A DNA stretch of 64,000 nt, taken from contig NC_081410.1 in assembly GCF_030272615.1 (NCBI RefSeq), positions 222,509,415 through 222,573,414 of the forward strand, read 5' to 3'. The notes under the pieces were generated by a model, which made no database searches, was not told where the DNA came from, and saw only the letters and a list, made by a program, of their open reading frames with translations. The DNA comes from Cryptomeria japonica (taxonomy: Eukaryota; Streptophyta; Pinopsida; Cupressales; Cupressaceae). The translations under genes and the position numbers were made by a program. Of the stretch, positions 34,353 to 47,489 are shown one piece after another; position 1 is the first letter of the stretch; each line of letters begins with the position of its first letter.

Positions 34353-35574
34353 CACCCGTTTCAAAATTTTGGGTTTTCATTGATTCAGTTTTTCAGATTT
34401 TGCATTTAATGTTTCAGATCTGGTTTATTTTGAGCTAACATTTTCAGATCTAGCTAACAAAATTGGTGCAGCTTGTCTTGAAAGCAAAATCGTTTGGTTG
34501 AAGGCCCCTATTTTCACAAAGTCTTTTGGGTTTAAAATATACCTAACTTGTGAGCTTGCAGGAAGGGGTAATCATTTGAAACAATCCAAACTACTAACAA
34601 CTCTTTGTTGCAGGTCCTTGGCAAGGGTTTTTGGATTTTTATTGTGTGCCTTGTTTTCATAGACTAGCAAACACTTCAATTGGTGCACTAAAATTGAATC
34701 ATTGTCTTTTGTGTCTTGAGCAATAGGCTCTTTTTGTTTAATCTTTAGAGGGCCTGTCTTCCCGTGTGGTTATTAGGACTACTAGTGAGAAGAGAACGAC
34801 CCAAGTGGTAGCAAAAGAAAAGCCATCTTCTTCCAAACCACTATAAATAACTGTATTCATGGTGAAAACTATGAATAACATGTGCTGATTAGTTCATACC
34901 GACACTATGTCTCCCCATAAACCCGTTTGATCAAATTTATTTGATCAGTTGTAGGGCGTAACCCCTACCGGCTGGGAGCCTTCTGTATTTATAGAGCTGA
35001 AAGTGCCGCATGTATGGCCACACAAGCGGATGCCCTTACTAGCACCATTTTGTTTTAGAAGCCCAAATCCTTCTAGTTGTTGGGGCAGGAGGTCGGACCT
35101 CTGGTAGCGGCCCACACACATACGGTTCTTAGTAGAGATACAAAGTTCACCACAGGGAGTTTTCGTGGGGACTGATGCTTGGTTGACCCGAGAAGTGAGT
35201 GCCGAGGGTGGAGCTAGTGAGGTCAAGCATCTAAGTATCCGCTCTGAATAGCATAGCCTCGGGGGTAAAACCCCATGTGGGATCAACAACTATTGTCTTG
35301 GCCAGCCATAAGAATTGTGCTTGACTTATTTTAAACATTCAAAACATTCAAGACCAAACAACAAAACATTGTGTCTTTTGTGTCTTCAAGTGTATGCAAA
35401 ACATTTTTACATCAAACAACACACTTTTCTTGGAGTCATTTTGAGTCTAAACACTTGAAAACATTGGGTCTTCATCAACTTTGTATCCTCTTGTCACAAA
35501 CAGTCAAACAGTCAGATTTGGTCACAACAAAACAACTTCACAGATTGGAAAAAATTGCACAAATTTTACAGAAA

Positions 35575-35800
35575 CGCGTCTGTGTTAAACAGAGCAGCGT
35601 TTGCGTCAGGAAACCGCGTCTGTGTCAGACATAATAGCATCTGTGTTGTATAACCGCATCTGTGAAGGGCAGAATCACGTCTGTGTTCCAATAGTCAACA
35701 TTACACTTTGCAAAAAATCTCAGATCGCGTCTATGATAAACAGAGCCGCATCTGCATCAGGAAACCGCGTCTGTGAAGTATACAGGCGCGTCTGTGTCCA
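35575..35800 (+). repeat. GCGTCTGTG repeat cluster 2
   Basis: About nine copies of CGCGTCTGTG, CGCATCTGTG and near variants occur in the same orientation as cluster 1. Confidence 0.85.
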
Positions 35801-36289
35801 GAATTGAAAAACTGTTACAATCCAGCAAACAAACACAGTCAGTTTCGGAATTCTTGAGCTTCCTAGGTCATTTCTCTAGGGTTTCATTTAGCATTCAACC
35901 TGTCTTTGGGTCTCACAAAATCCATCATTGCTCCACATCTCACTTTACATTCACAATTGTCTAAACTTGAGTCGAAAGGTCACTTGCTTGTCCTCATCAT
36001 ACTTTGTCAACACACTACATACAACAACACTTTCCTAAGTGGTCCCTCATCAAGGTTTCTTACCTTTGGGTCTCATTTGGTCCTACTTAGAGTCAAGGTC
36101 AACTTACCTCATCAAGAGAAACTATCCTCTCTTTGGAAGTCACACCTACTCTACTACATACATACTTGGTCTTACACTTTGGACATTGCAAGTACACTTC
36201 AGATTCATTTACATTCCATCCAACTCCTGGTCTTCCATACTTTTTCCATTTTTCATCTAGTCTCACACATCTTGGTCAATACCTAGTTC

Positions 36290-37999
36290 ATGGTTGAAAC
36301 CCATCTTCAAAAATCTAGGAGAGAAACTAAAGAAGCTCAAGAGTCCGCAAACATGAGTTCTTATGAGTATGACAATGATATCTTTTTCAATTCTGATCAT
36401 ACTACATTACTTGACATGGATACCTATAGAAGCATTCCAAATGTTGAGAACATGGACACTATAAACAACAATGCTATACATAATGACAATGTGGACAAAT
36501 TTTCCGTACATTCAGTAGATGTGGAAGAATACATTATGAATCCCCATTTCAATCGGTTGGTTGAGGAAATAATGAGGAGGGGTAGACAATACTTTTTACA
36601 AATGATGGCACAAAATGGAGCCAAGATACCTCATGATTTTGACATGTCTCAAATAATGGAAAATCAACCTTTGCAGCAACCTCACTCCAACATGGATCAA
36701 AGGAGACCTAATAGTGGAGGAAATAGAGGACCACATATGGTACCTAAATCACCATCAGCTTTGCTTCAAAAACTAGAGGTCCCACATACACATGGTCAAA
36801 CATATGATACTCACCTTCGCAAACCATTATGGAAGTCTTATGGAGAAAAATATGCTCAATCACATATCAATGCTAAGGATCAACCACCAAAGCAATGGGA
36901 TATTCCAAGGCATGCTCAAAATTTGGACACAAGGAAACCCCGTGTCAAATTTGGGGGCAATACAATAGAACATGACATGCCTGTAGAGTATGGTATACAT
37001 GCACAAAATAGATATGGTGTTCCTCAACATTAATCTATACCAAGTGGTCCATATATGCAGCATCACTATAGACCTCCTCCATATGAACATGTGTATGATC
37101 AATATCATCCATATATGCAACATGCTCCTCCTCCAATGGGTACCTCAAACATAGGATATGGTCCAAGAAGTCGATCTCCACCCAAGAGCAATTTGGAGCA
37201 ACAAATCAGGGACTTACAAAAGAAAATGGAGGACATAAATACACCGAAGCCAACATACACAATGAGAGACATATGTCCTTATCCATTTGACAAGAGCATT
37301 CCAATGCCTCCATTTCCTACACACTTTGTGATGCCTAAATTTGATAAGTATAGAGGAAAAGGGGATCCTAAGGCACACATAAGACAATTTTTCACAGCTT
37401 GCATTGAGGTAGCAGCAGAAGAGACATATTTGATGAGATTATTCCCACAAAGCTTAGGTGATCAAGCTATGGAATGGTTCCCCCAACTACCACCTAGTAT
37501 TAAGTCATGGGGTGACTTAGCAGAGGCATTTATCCAACATTTCTCCTACAACATAGAGACAGACATATCCGTCACTACTTTGTGCAACACTAAGCAAAAA
37601 GAGGGAGAATCTTTTGCATCATTCTTACAAAGATGGAGAAATCTAGCCAGCAGATGCTCTTGTGAAATTCCACAAAAACAAATGGTAGAAATGTTCACCC
37701 AGAATGTTAACAAAGACATTGGCTATGATCTAAGAAAAGCTTGTTTGTCCACCTTCAAGGACGTTATTGAAAAAGGCTTAGCGACAGAAAAGGTCCTAAT
37801 TGAACAAGGAGTCATCAAGATATTCAAGGAAAACAAAGATGACTTTAAAGGAAAAGACAAGCCAAGATTTTGGAATAAAAACAAGAACACGGTCAATGAT
37901 GGTGTTGTTGATGCCAACATAGTGCGACCCAAAGTCATCTTTTCGGGATCAAGTTCTACAAACAATCAAGTGAATACTCAAACAACTTCCAGATCATGA
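36290..37999 (+). pseudogene. inner Tat gag
   Basis: One frame starts MVETHLQKSRRETKEAQ. The N-terminal half is Asn/His/Pro-rich. The capsid domain at about 37330-37800 reads DPKAHIRQFFTACIEVAAEE, then DQAMEWFPQLPPSIKSW, FIQHFSYN, SFASFLQRWRNLASRC and IGYDLRKACLS. A TAA at 37031 and a TGA at 37997 break it, both consistent with C-to-T changes at CAA and CGA. The same frame continues into the zinc-binding region and protease. It would package element RNA in particles. Confidence 0.9.
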
Positions 38000-39379
38000 A
38001 GGAAGTACACTCCATTGGGAGAACCACTCGAGTCAGTTTTCAAGAAGCTAGTGGCAAACAAATTAATCACAGTTCTAGATTTTCCTCCATATGAACCAAA
38101 GGTTAAACCAAATTGGTGGAATGATGATGAGTATTGTGAATTTCATAAGAGCAAAGGTCATAAGACAAGAAATTGTCATCGACTGAAGAACATCATACAA
38201 GATCTCATTCATAGAGGTGACATTGAGATTGAGGGACATTCGTCTAATCAAGAACATGAGATGTTTAAGGAACCATTCCCAAAATATGACAAGGGAAAAG
38301 CTAAAGCCACAGAGGATCAAACCAACTATACCAGAGCATCTTACAACTATGATTCAACTATCAATCACATCTCGATGGACAATTATGTCTCTACCATTAT
38401 CATCAAGGACAAAGCGTCTGAGAATTCTACTCGGAGACCCACGATTGTCTTAAAAGGTGTTGGATCTTCTTCTGAACCTACCTCCGAATGTCATGTCACA
38501 ACTCATCGAGGTAAAATCATTTTGCAAGGTGCTCCAACTAAAAACACCGCTTCTTCATCAACCAAACCTGAGTATGACCTTGTAGAACAGTTAGGGAAGA
38601 CACCCGCGCTCATTTCAATCCTTGAGCTATTACGCATATCTCCCGCACATAAAGCCATTCTTGACAAAATCTTGAGAGATACTGTTGTTCCTACTGATCT
38701 AAACGTGGACCAGTTTCAAGCCATGGTGGGATACCTTTCCATTCCACATTCACTTACTTTCACAGAAGCCGATGATGCCTTTGTAAGTCAGCCACATAAT
38801 GCACCATTACACATTGAAGCCTTCATACACAAACATCGAATAAAAAGAGTCCTAATAGATGGAGGAGCAGGTCTAAACATTTGCACATTAAGCACTATTA
38901 CACAATTGGGATATTCTGATAAAGCTGTGAATTCTACAAACAAAATCACCATTAAAGCATATGATGATGAAGAGCGCTCATCCAAGGGCACAGTCATCTT
39001 ACCTCTCAGAGTTAGGCCTGTTACAAAGGATGTGGTCTGTCAAGTCTTGGATCTAGATCTCACTTATAACATATTGCTAGGATGTCTTTGGATTCATGAA
39101 ATGAGGGCAGTCCCGTCTACATATCACCAATGCATTAAGTTTCCTCATAATGGCATGGAAGTAACAGTTAACGGCGATCCTAATCCATTCATATATTGCA
39201 ATAACTTGAAATCAAAGACTGAGACCATCATTCCCAGTAATTGTGAGGCTGTTCCTTCCTCGGCATACATTGATCCTGAGTCATTAAAACCTTCGACATC
39301 AAAACAAGGTGAGCTTAAAGGCAAGTTTCAGGATAAAGGCATGGGGGAATATACTTTCAATCAGACCATGTACTTATGA
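38000..39379 (+). pseudogene. inner Tat zinc-binding region and aspartic protease
   Basis: In frame with gag, this has YCEFHKSKGHKTRNCHRLKN at about 38132, a CCHC-like knuckle with His in the second place. The protease, at about 38830-39150, has RVLIDGGAGLNICTLSTI (active-site Asp-Gly-Gly rather than the usual Asp-Ser/Thr-Gly) and YNILLGCLWIHEMRAVPST. The frame ends at a TGA (39377) and the same frame reopens after a TAA at 39470. Confidence 0.88.
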
Positions 39380-40564
39380 CAAGTCATGAGTTCCCCAAAA
39401 GAATATGGAAGACCACATCCTAACAAACAAATCTCCATCATGATGCTTAAATGGGACCCTACTACCTTTTAAAGATGGGGTGAACTAGAAGAGGAAGATT
39501 TATACCAAATGCTTTTCAGAGACAATGAAGAGGAAACACAAGACCACATCAATCTACCATGTGAGAAATATGGCAAAGGCTTCAAAATTCTACAAAAATT
39601 CAGGTATGATGGAAAAAGCCCTCCGGGGTTACGAAAGGAAGGCATCATTGAACCTTTACAACCTGAATTGACTTTCAAGAAGGAACACTCGAAAGGACTT
39701 GGTTTCTTAATTCCTAAGGTCCACACCCAAAGGACAGAAGAAGCCTTACAAATCAAAGCTACCAAAATTCAACAAGAGGATCGCTATTCCACAGATTCCA
39801 ACGAATGGGAATGGGGTTCAGACAAGTCTTCCAGTGACTACGAGCTCACTGAGACATTCAGAGAGCCAGATGAACCCATGAAAGAAGAAGAATTTTATAA
39901 CAAGTTCAGAGTTGGTCAAGAAACAACCCATGAGAAGTCTACACAGTCCTTGTCTCAAGGTTCTAGGTTGAAATCACATTGGATGAGAACACCTGTCCCG
40001 GAATGCGCTACTAGTGATGATAATTTGGATTTGCTCATGATCGAGACTGATGAGGAGAGTGCCATCGATGACCTTGATAATTACCTTGACATACCCGAAT
40101 ATAACTGCATCTTCACTCTTAGCCCCGCTAACTTTGAAAACATTAATGGCCTTCCCCTTGTTCACCACCAACTCATTGACTGGGATCATGAAGGACCTGG
40201 ACAGTTTGACACATTCCAAAATGATGAAGCTTTTATTGACTATCTGGGCATACGAGATGATCTTCCCCCTAGAGACCATAAAGCGGGATACACTATAGAA
40301 CTCAATAGCGTGGCATATTTTGGTGAGGGTGTCAGACCTTCCAGTCGCAAAAATGTGAAAATAAGAACAAATCAAGGGTCTTATGGTGAAAACCACACTG
40401 TGGCGTTGTCAGACCCCAAAAAAGTAAAAAGAAAGGACGTATCTAAGGGTGAAAACCTCTCTGAGGCATCCGAAGATGGAAGGCTCGACATCCTATCGAC
40501 ATCATATGAGGAAAAGTCATCTATGTTGGTCGAAGAGACTATCAAAACAAACATTGGTACATAA
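39380..40564 (+). pseudogene. inner Tat acidic linker between protease and reverse transcriptase
   Basis: In the gag-protease frame, this region is rich in acidic and Ser residues (STDSNEWEWGSDKSSSDYEL). It has LVHHQLIDWDHEGPGQFD and VAYFGEGVRPSS, blocks also present in the other two Tat elements at 62896-63243 and 8708-9293. No catalytic motif is visible. It ends in TAA and pol follows in another frame. Confidence 0.8.
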
Positions 40565-40579
40565 GAGGTTCCACACAAC

Positions 40580-41463
40580 ATATTCCTAGCTCAATCACTA
40601 CAGAGTCAGAAAGGTCAAAATTCATAAGTTTCTTCAAAGAACGACAAATCAACTTCGCCTGGTCATACGTTGATATGCCTGGATTGGATCCGGATTTGGT
40701 AATGCATCATTTGACAGTCAAATCAGGGGCAAAACCAGTAAAACAGAAATTAAGAAAAATGCATCCACAAGTGGCATTACTAGTCAAAGCAGAACTTGAG
40801 AAATTACTGGATGTCGGATTCATACGCCCAATCGATTATCCTGAATGGATCTCCAACTTGGTACCTATTAGTAAACCAGATCGTAACATTAGAATTTGCA
40901 CAGATTTCAGAGACATCAACAAAGCTTGTCCAAAGGATGACTTCCCATTACCAAATATTGACTTGATTGTTGATCTCACAGCAGGTCATGAAATGTTATC
41001 ATTAATGGATGGATTCTCTGGTTATAATCAACTAAGAATCGTGCCCGAGGATCAACATAAAACATCATTTACTTGTCCGTGGGGAACTTTTTGCTGGAAT
41101 GTCATGCCTTTCGGGCTAAAGAATGCAGGTGCTACATATCAAAGAGCCATGACTACTATCTTTCATGATCTCATGCACATAACTGTGGAAGATTATGTTG
41201 ACGACCTCTTGGGCAAATCAATAGACAGAAATACACATTTGGACATACTTTCAGTCGTCTTTGATCGGTTGGAAAAATACAAAGTAAGATTAAACCCCAA
41301 GAAATGTGTCTTTGGAGTAACCTCCGGGAAGCTCTTAGGATTCATTGTATCCAAAAGAGGAATTGAAGCTGATCTAGCAAAAGTTAAGGCCATCTTGGAA
41401 ATGCAACCTCAAAGAAATATCAGTCAACTTCGATCCTTACAAGGCAGACTCCAGTCCATCTGA
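40580..41463 (+). pseudogene. inner Tat reverse transcriptase
   Basis: The gypsy reverse transcriptase shows FISFFKERQINFAWSYVDMP, then KLRKMHPQVALLVKAELEK, GFIRPIDYPEWISNLVP, ICTDFRDINKACPKDDFPLP, DGFSGYNQLRI and WNVMPFGLKNAGATYQRAM. The catalytic box is DYVDDLLGKS, intact. KKCVFGVTSGKLLGFIVS and SQLRSLQGRLQSI close the domain. A TGA at 41461 (Arg in the outer element) ends the open stretch. The frame differs from gag-protease. Confidence 0.95.
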
Positions 41464-42000
41464 AGATTCATAGCACAACTGGTAGATAAGTGTAATCCTT
41501 TTCAGCACCTGCTACATAAAAACATCAAATTCAAATGGGATGATAACTGCCAACAGGCTTTCCAGATGCTCAAAGATTATCTTGTAAATCCGCCAATTCT
41601 GATGCCACCAGTTCCAGATCAGCCTCTGTTATTATACATATCAGCTACTCCAATAGCACTGGGGGCACTCTTAGCACAACAAATTGCTGAGGGCAAGGAA
41701 AAAGCAGTATACTATATCAGTCGCACATTGGTGGGATACGAGCTAAACTACACACCAATTGAGCGTGCATGTCTCGCCGTGGTCTTTGCCTCGCAGAAAT
41801 TATGACATTACATGCTCACTCATAAGACTAAGTTAGTTGCAAGGATAGACCCATTGAAATACCTTCTCAATAAAGCAACACTTACTGGGCGACTGGCCAA
41901 ATGGGTAATGATCCTGAGTGAATTTGACATCGAGTATGTGGACAGAAAAACAATAAAAGGACAAGCCATCGCAGATCAATTAGCAGATGCTCCCATGATA
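41464..42000 (+). pseudogene. inner Tat RNase H (Ty3 type)
   Basis: It continues the pol frame with PPVPDQPLLLYISATPIALG, KAVYYISRTLVGYELNYTPI and ERACLAVVFASQKL. A TGA at 41803 interrupts before HYMLTHKTKLVARIDPLKYL and GRLAKWVMILSEFDIEYVD. It ends in the QAIADQLADAP tether that precedes the second RNase H. Confidence 0.92.
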
Positions 42001-42480
42001 GATGATGTTCCTCTCAGTTCAGAATTTCCAGATGAATCCATTTTGACAATGTCACATGCAAAGCCATGGCAACTGTACTTCGATGGCTCATACACACAGC
42101 ATGGGGCAGGAGCTGGCATCCTCTTTATAACTCCTCAAGGGGATTCTATACCAAAATCATACAGCTTATCATTTCCTTGCACTAACAATATAGTGGAATA
42201 TGAGGCATTAACAACAGGATTACGAATTGCAGTTCAATGGAAGATCCAGGAACTTCATGTTTTTGGGGACTCCCAACTTGTCATCCGTCAAGCAACTAAT
42301 GATTACCAAATAAAAGATGAGAAATTAATGCCTTATAAACAAATGGTGGATGATCTGAAACAACACTTCACAAAGATAGATTTTGAGTAGATACCAAGAG
42401 AGCAGAATCGCGCCGCAGATGCCATGGCTACAATTGCTTCACTGATTGATCTACCTCCAAACGAGACCCGCTATGAGTTC
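42001..42480 (+). pseudogene. inner Tat archaeal-type RNase H
   Basis: The block WQLYFDGSYTQHGAGAGILF has the first catalytic Asp. NNIVEYEALTTGLRIAVQW and VFGDSQLVIRQATNDYQIKD hold the Glu and second Asp. REQNRAADAMATIASL closes it. One TAG at 42388 (Gln in relatives) interrupts. This extra RNase H defines the Tat lineage among plant gypsy elements. Confidence 0.92.
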
Positions 42481-43815
42481 TTGGTGGATAACCTTTTGGT
42501 CCCTTCATATGAGATCATGCCTACTGAGACGATATGCGTTGTCGGTCCCGAATCCCAGTTATATGGTTCCATTTTCACATACCTGCGTGACAATACTTTA
42601 CCTCCTGATCTATCAAATAACCAACGTCGCACTTTCATTCACCAATCCTCTCGATATGTCATTTTAGCTGATATCCTATACCGGCGAGGTCTAGATGGCA
42701 CTCTTCTTAGATGTTTAGAAAGCGACGAAGCTCAGATTGCGTTACGGGAAGTGCATGAAGGGATATGTGGTCCACATGCTAGTGGTCCTACCTTGGCCAA
42801 GAAACTCATCAGGACTGGATATTACTAGCCCAATATGGAGAAAGACTCATATCAGTTTGTCAAGAAATGTAAGCAATGTCAAATTCATGGAGACCTCATA
42901 CATGCGCCAGCACAAGAACTTCAACCACTTGCGTCTCCTTGGCCCTTTTGTCAGTGGGGACTCGATCTCATAGGCAAGATTCACCCTCCTTCTTCCAATG
43001 GTCACAAATTCATTATCACTGCCACAGAGTATTTTACAAAATGGATTGAAGCCGTGCCTCTCACACAAGTCATAGGAAAACAGATTGCTACATTCATTCT
43101 CAACTATATCATTTGCCGATATGGTATTCCTGTTTCCATTATCACTGATAACGGGCATCCCTTCAAAAATTAGGATGTTCGTGAACTCTGTGACCACTTC
43201 CATATTTCCCATCGTTTCTCCACACCATATTAACCCCAAGGTAATGGCCAAGCTAAGGCGTCCAATAAAACAATCCTTAAAATCCTAAAGAAGACAGTCG
43301 ACGATGCTGGTCGTAATTGGCATATTCAACTTAATCCTGCACTTTGGGCCTACCACACAAGTGTCCGCACACCTACAGGAGCTACACCCTATTCACTTGT
43401 CTATGGCACTGAAGCTATCTTGCCTATTGAGGTTGAGTTACCTTCTTTACGGGTTTCTTTGCAAAACATCATCAGTGATGAAGACTATAGGGTCTCTCGG
43501 TTACAAGAGCTAGAACTACTGGATGAACGAAGACAAATTGCTTTTAATCATCTCAAGGCTTACCAACAACGAATGAGTCGCAACTACAATCACAAGGTCA
43601 AGCCTCGCACATTTGAGGTAGGTGACTTAGTTCTCAGAGAAAATCCTAAAAATCAATAAGACAGAGAGAAGAAGGGCAAGTTCGAACCAAACTGGCTTGG
43701 TCCCTACATTATTACAACAACATATGGATCTGGTGCCTATCAGCTCTCAACTATAGAAGGTGAACCTTTGGAGGATCCTATCAACAGCATGCACCTTCAC
43801 AGGTTCTACACATAG
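42481..43815 (+). pseudogene. inner Tat integrase
   Basis: The zinc-binding part has HEGICGPHASGPTLAKKLI and KKCKQCQIHGDLIHAPAQ. The core has QWGLDLIGKIHPPSSNG (first Asp) and IITDNGHPFKN (second Asp). The usual NGQAEA block reads NGQAKASNKT, so the catalytic Glu is Lys. The C-terminal part has LPIEVELPSLRVSLQN, KPRTFEVGDLVLRENP, NWLGPYIITTTYGSGAYQL and MHLHRFYT. Stops are at 42826 (Trp in relatives), 43171, about 43231 and 43657. The natural stop is 43813-43815. Confidence 0.93.
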
Positions 43816-45520
43816 CTCTTCGGAATATCCTAATTCAAAAATACAAAAAAATTCAAAAAATTTCAAAAAATACAAAAAAAATCATAAAAAAAATAAAAAT
43901 CGTTACTTGGTGAAAACCTGGCAAATAGGCGCCTTGCGACGCAAAAAAAAACATTGAAAAATTGAAAAAAGTAAAGAAAAATAATTTCATCCAACGGTGG
44001 AAACCACTTTGGTGGCGCCCTGGGCAAGTACCATGGTGAAAACTGGGTTACCAGCGCCATGCATAGAGACATTGCTCCTCCCTCCTTCAGGATTCACTTT
44101 CATCCTTTCACTTTGCACACACTCACAACCTATTCGTTCATAATAAACTTTCCCATTCCCATCATGGCTTGTTATTGATCTACCCAAGATTGGTTAGCCA
44201 TTCATAATAAACATTCCTAAACCTCCCTTTCCATCCATAATAAATCAGATCCTATCTATGGCTAAGGCAAATCCTACGTCTAGTGATGGGTGTGGAACTA
44301 AGAACATGGCATGTTTCAAGGAGTATAGTTTCTTTCAGCTTCCTTCAGTCTATCCGCGCACAATCCGCAATAAAGCAACATTTGCATCATAGATCCGCAA
44401 TAAAGTTTCATCTTCTCTACAATAAAGTATCAGTTTCATGGATTCAGTCAGTTTCAGATGAGACACAACAGCAACAATGGGCTTCAACAAATCAAATCTT
44501 TCAATAGACTCAAACAACATTATGGTTCAGTGCTATCTATCCTTTTTGTGAAAGTAAACATTGTGACCACAATCAAATAAGACTTATACAAGTGACAAGA
44601 GACACTAAATTTGAGGACTACAGTGGATGTTGGTGTCGAGTCTTGGTTTTCTTTTGATTTCATCTTTTTTGGTGACATGTCTTTTAGCTTTTCTGGGATG
44701 TCTCTGACTAGAGATTCTATCTCTAGGATGTCTTTGACTAGAAAGGCAAGGATGGGGTATCGTCACCTATTTGTATTTGCTGTCTATGGATTGTCTCTTA
44801 GTAATGCTATGACTTGTCCAAGGATATGAGGACACAATGGGTCTAGTATGAACTGGGGCATTCCTTGTTTGTGACTGTCTTATCTCCATGCAAACAGGTA
44901 CAATGACTTTCTGGGTTGAACATATGCCTCGATTGTCATAACCTACTTGCCATAATAAAGCTCAATGATGATAACGCACAAGAAGCTCTTTCACTTTCAT
45001 ATCTTCTATCTTTCATCCCCCTTTCTTGATTGACTTCCATCGTCCTTCTCAAGTCCGCGTAGCCTGCTATCACATGACTGAGTATAATGACACACCAAAA
45101 ACATTTGCATTTCATGTAGTTGCACCTGCATTACCACATATAAGCATTTCATACATACACATATATATCACAACTGCATCACATCCTGCACACAACACCT
45201 GTTAGCACAATTTACATTTGCATTGTCATATTCATCTGCATTACATACATTCATATTTGCATCATGCATAACACATATAAAACATAAAAGAACAAAAATA
45301 CTGCATTACATCATATAAATATTTGCATCCATATCATAAGCATCACATAAGAACATCTCATCACATAGGTACACATGCATATAGCTGCCGCAAAAATGAA
45401 TCATCTCATATATATAATCATAAAGTGTCATGATACAATGATGTCAAAATTATATGGCTACAATCACCCGCAGGTGTCTACAATACAAAAATGGTGCAAA
45501 ACTGATACAAAGGGAGCCCT
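43816..45520. other. spacer between pol and the antisense PMD gene
   Basis: No gene recognised. It has an A-rich stretch (43840-43990), a pyrimidine-rich middle and, at 45100-45370, loosely repeated TTTGCATxACAT words. This is the place where both genes' transcripts, running toward each other, would end. Confidence 0.6.
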
Positions 45521-47489
45521 CTATGGCTATGATGAACTCCCTCCCTCGGAGCCGCCTAGCCTCGACAGAATCTAAGCCCCTGAAGGACTCGCCCTAGGAT
45601 CATCCCTCCTGTCCCCTCTATCTGGTGGTGGTGGAGGACCCATAACCCCACCACTCGATGCCTGTCTCCTCTAGCTCCCTCCCATAGCTGTCGTTGTACG
45701 CGATGGTCTATGGAAGCTCCTTGCCCGCTGATCTGCTGGCACTGCACCATAGTAGAGGTCTCTCCAGTAGACAATCTCCTCCCCTGCCCATAGGACATAA
45801 GCATATCCTGCCCCTGTATCCTCCGCTTCCTATCTCCCGGCCCTCAGTGCTGTCTCAGCCTCTGTATAGTGCTGGATAGCCTGATCTCGCTCCCGCTCAG
45901 TATCTCGGAGCCTCATCCAGAGCTGATCCCTCTCCCTCTCCAGCTCTTGGATCTCATCTGCTTGGCCCTGGCAGATCTCCTTCAGATCTAGCAGCTCATC
46001 CTCTACTGGGTCAACCCCCTCCGCCTCTGCCTGTGGCTCCCCCTGTACGGGTGCCTGCCCCTATGCCTATACCTGTACCTATACTGGTACCTGTCTCTGT
46101 CCCTGTCCCTACACCTGTACCTATCTAGGACCCTGTGCTGCTGGCACCTGTAGCAGCAATCCACTGCGACCCCTCACCACCCGAGCCTGCCTCTCCTCAC
46201 CACCCTCCCTCTGAGCTGCAACCCTCCTCTCTCCAACTACTCCCCTCCTCCTCCATCGGCCTCTACCCCCATCACCTCCACCATCATCATCATCCCCACC
46301 CCCATCTCCCTCCAATGGCTCTCTTGGATCTGTTAAGCGTGGGAAGGGATGCTCTGCCCAATATGCTGTGTACTCAGCATCCATCCCAACATCCTCGATC
46401 TCTGGCCACATGTCCCAGGGTAGGGGTATCATCTCTACCAGCTGTGTCACTACCTGATTATATGACAGCAAGGGCCCAAACTATGCCTGATCTCTAACTG
46501 TCCGTGCATACAAGCCTGAGCCCCGAGGCATCCTCTGAATCCGGCCAAACTGTTGGCCAATCCTATCCACCAGCTGCCTCTCTAGCACATAGGGCGTCCG
46601 TCCAATTAGGTACCTACTCCGGAAAGTGTATGACAGCTCGACGACATCATCCTCCCACTACTCGCAGCCCAGATATGGTCTCCATATGACCATGTCGATA
46701 TCATCTATCACTCGCTGCCAATGCTCTAGCCTGCCAATCCGTGGCTGCGATCTGATCATGTCATACAAATGAACAAAGCTGTGTCCATGTCCCCTGCCCC
46801 TGAAGTGTATCGGTCGGGTAACCGACAGATGCTCGTAAGCCTATACCTACAGCAATGTCACTCCACAGCCTAATCCCACTGATCCATGATACACGAACTG
46901 ATGAAGCTCATAATACAAATGGGCCAGCACACACGGTCCCCAGGCATATATGATGTGCTACGTCACCAGTGTCTCCAGTGCTCCTCCCCAGCCCACAGCC
47001 AACCCCCGTGTCGCCCTATCTGGACACAGGAACCCACTGATAGCTCCTCCTATCACTGCCAGCAATGCTAACCCTGTGGCTGTCATGGTATCCCATGCCA
47101 CATGTCTTGCCCTCATCTCCAGTCCTAGGTCCTGGAATACTCGTCTCAGGGCCGCCCTGTCTCCATCTCGATCATATGGGATTAGCTCCCCATCGATCGG
47201 TATCCTTAGTATCCTGTATACATCCTCCAGGGTGACTGTCATCTCACCCATCGGCAAATGAAATGTACACATCTCAGAGTGCCATCTCTCAGCTAATGCA
47301 GTCAACAGTCCCATGTTCGCCCGAAACTCGGGCACATATAGCACATGTCTCAATCCCATCTCCTCGATAGCAGCTCGCTCCTCGACTGTCAACTCAGGCC
47401 ACAACCTCTGAGTAGACGGGAATCTCTCCCATGACTCTAGCATCGGCAAATACTCCTGCAGTCAAGCAAATCACTCATGTCAGTCATCG

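Larger units (their letters stand above)
34006..36289 (+). other. long untranslated leader with GCGTCTGTG repeats
   Basis: No convincing gene. Two clusters of a degenerate GCGTCTGTG motif lie at about 34094-34352 and 35575-35800, some ten copies each, spaced mostly 20-32 bases. Between them (34920-35310) is a GC-richer block with CCTCGGGGGTAAAACCCCATG, which could fold. Short Cys-rich ORFs here are translations of the repeat. Confidence 0.7.

Noticed and set aside
34051-34383. 110-codon Cys/Val-rich plus-strand ORF
   Set aside because: It is a translation of the GCGTCTGTG repeats in the leader. Similar Cys/Val-rich reading frames appear in the other clusters (35601-35807, 47755-48195).
34945-35289. 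114-codon minus-strand ORF in the leader
   Set aside because: No family resemblance. It overlaps a GC-rich, likely structured leader segment and lies antisense to the element's RNA.
34094-35800. Regularly spaced short repeats resembling a CRISPR array
   Set aside because: Units are degenerate, only about nine bases long and unevenly spaced, and the context is a plant retrotransposon.
46135-46497. 120-codon Pro/His/Ser-rich plus-strand ORF
   Set aside because: It is the complementary strand of the in-frame PMD exon 2 (Gly/Arg/Asp-rich there), which has homology and splice sites.
45671-46960. TAG read as glutamine in this genome
   Set aside because: Twelve TAG stops in one frame suggest it, but neighbouring pol genes also have TAA and TGA stops and TAG at Trp positions. 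Decay is the simpler explanation, and plants use the standard code.
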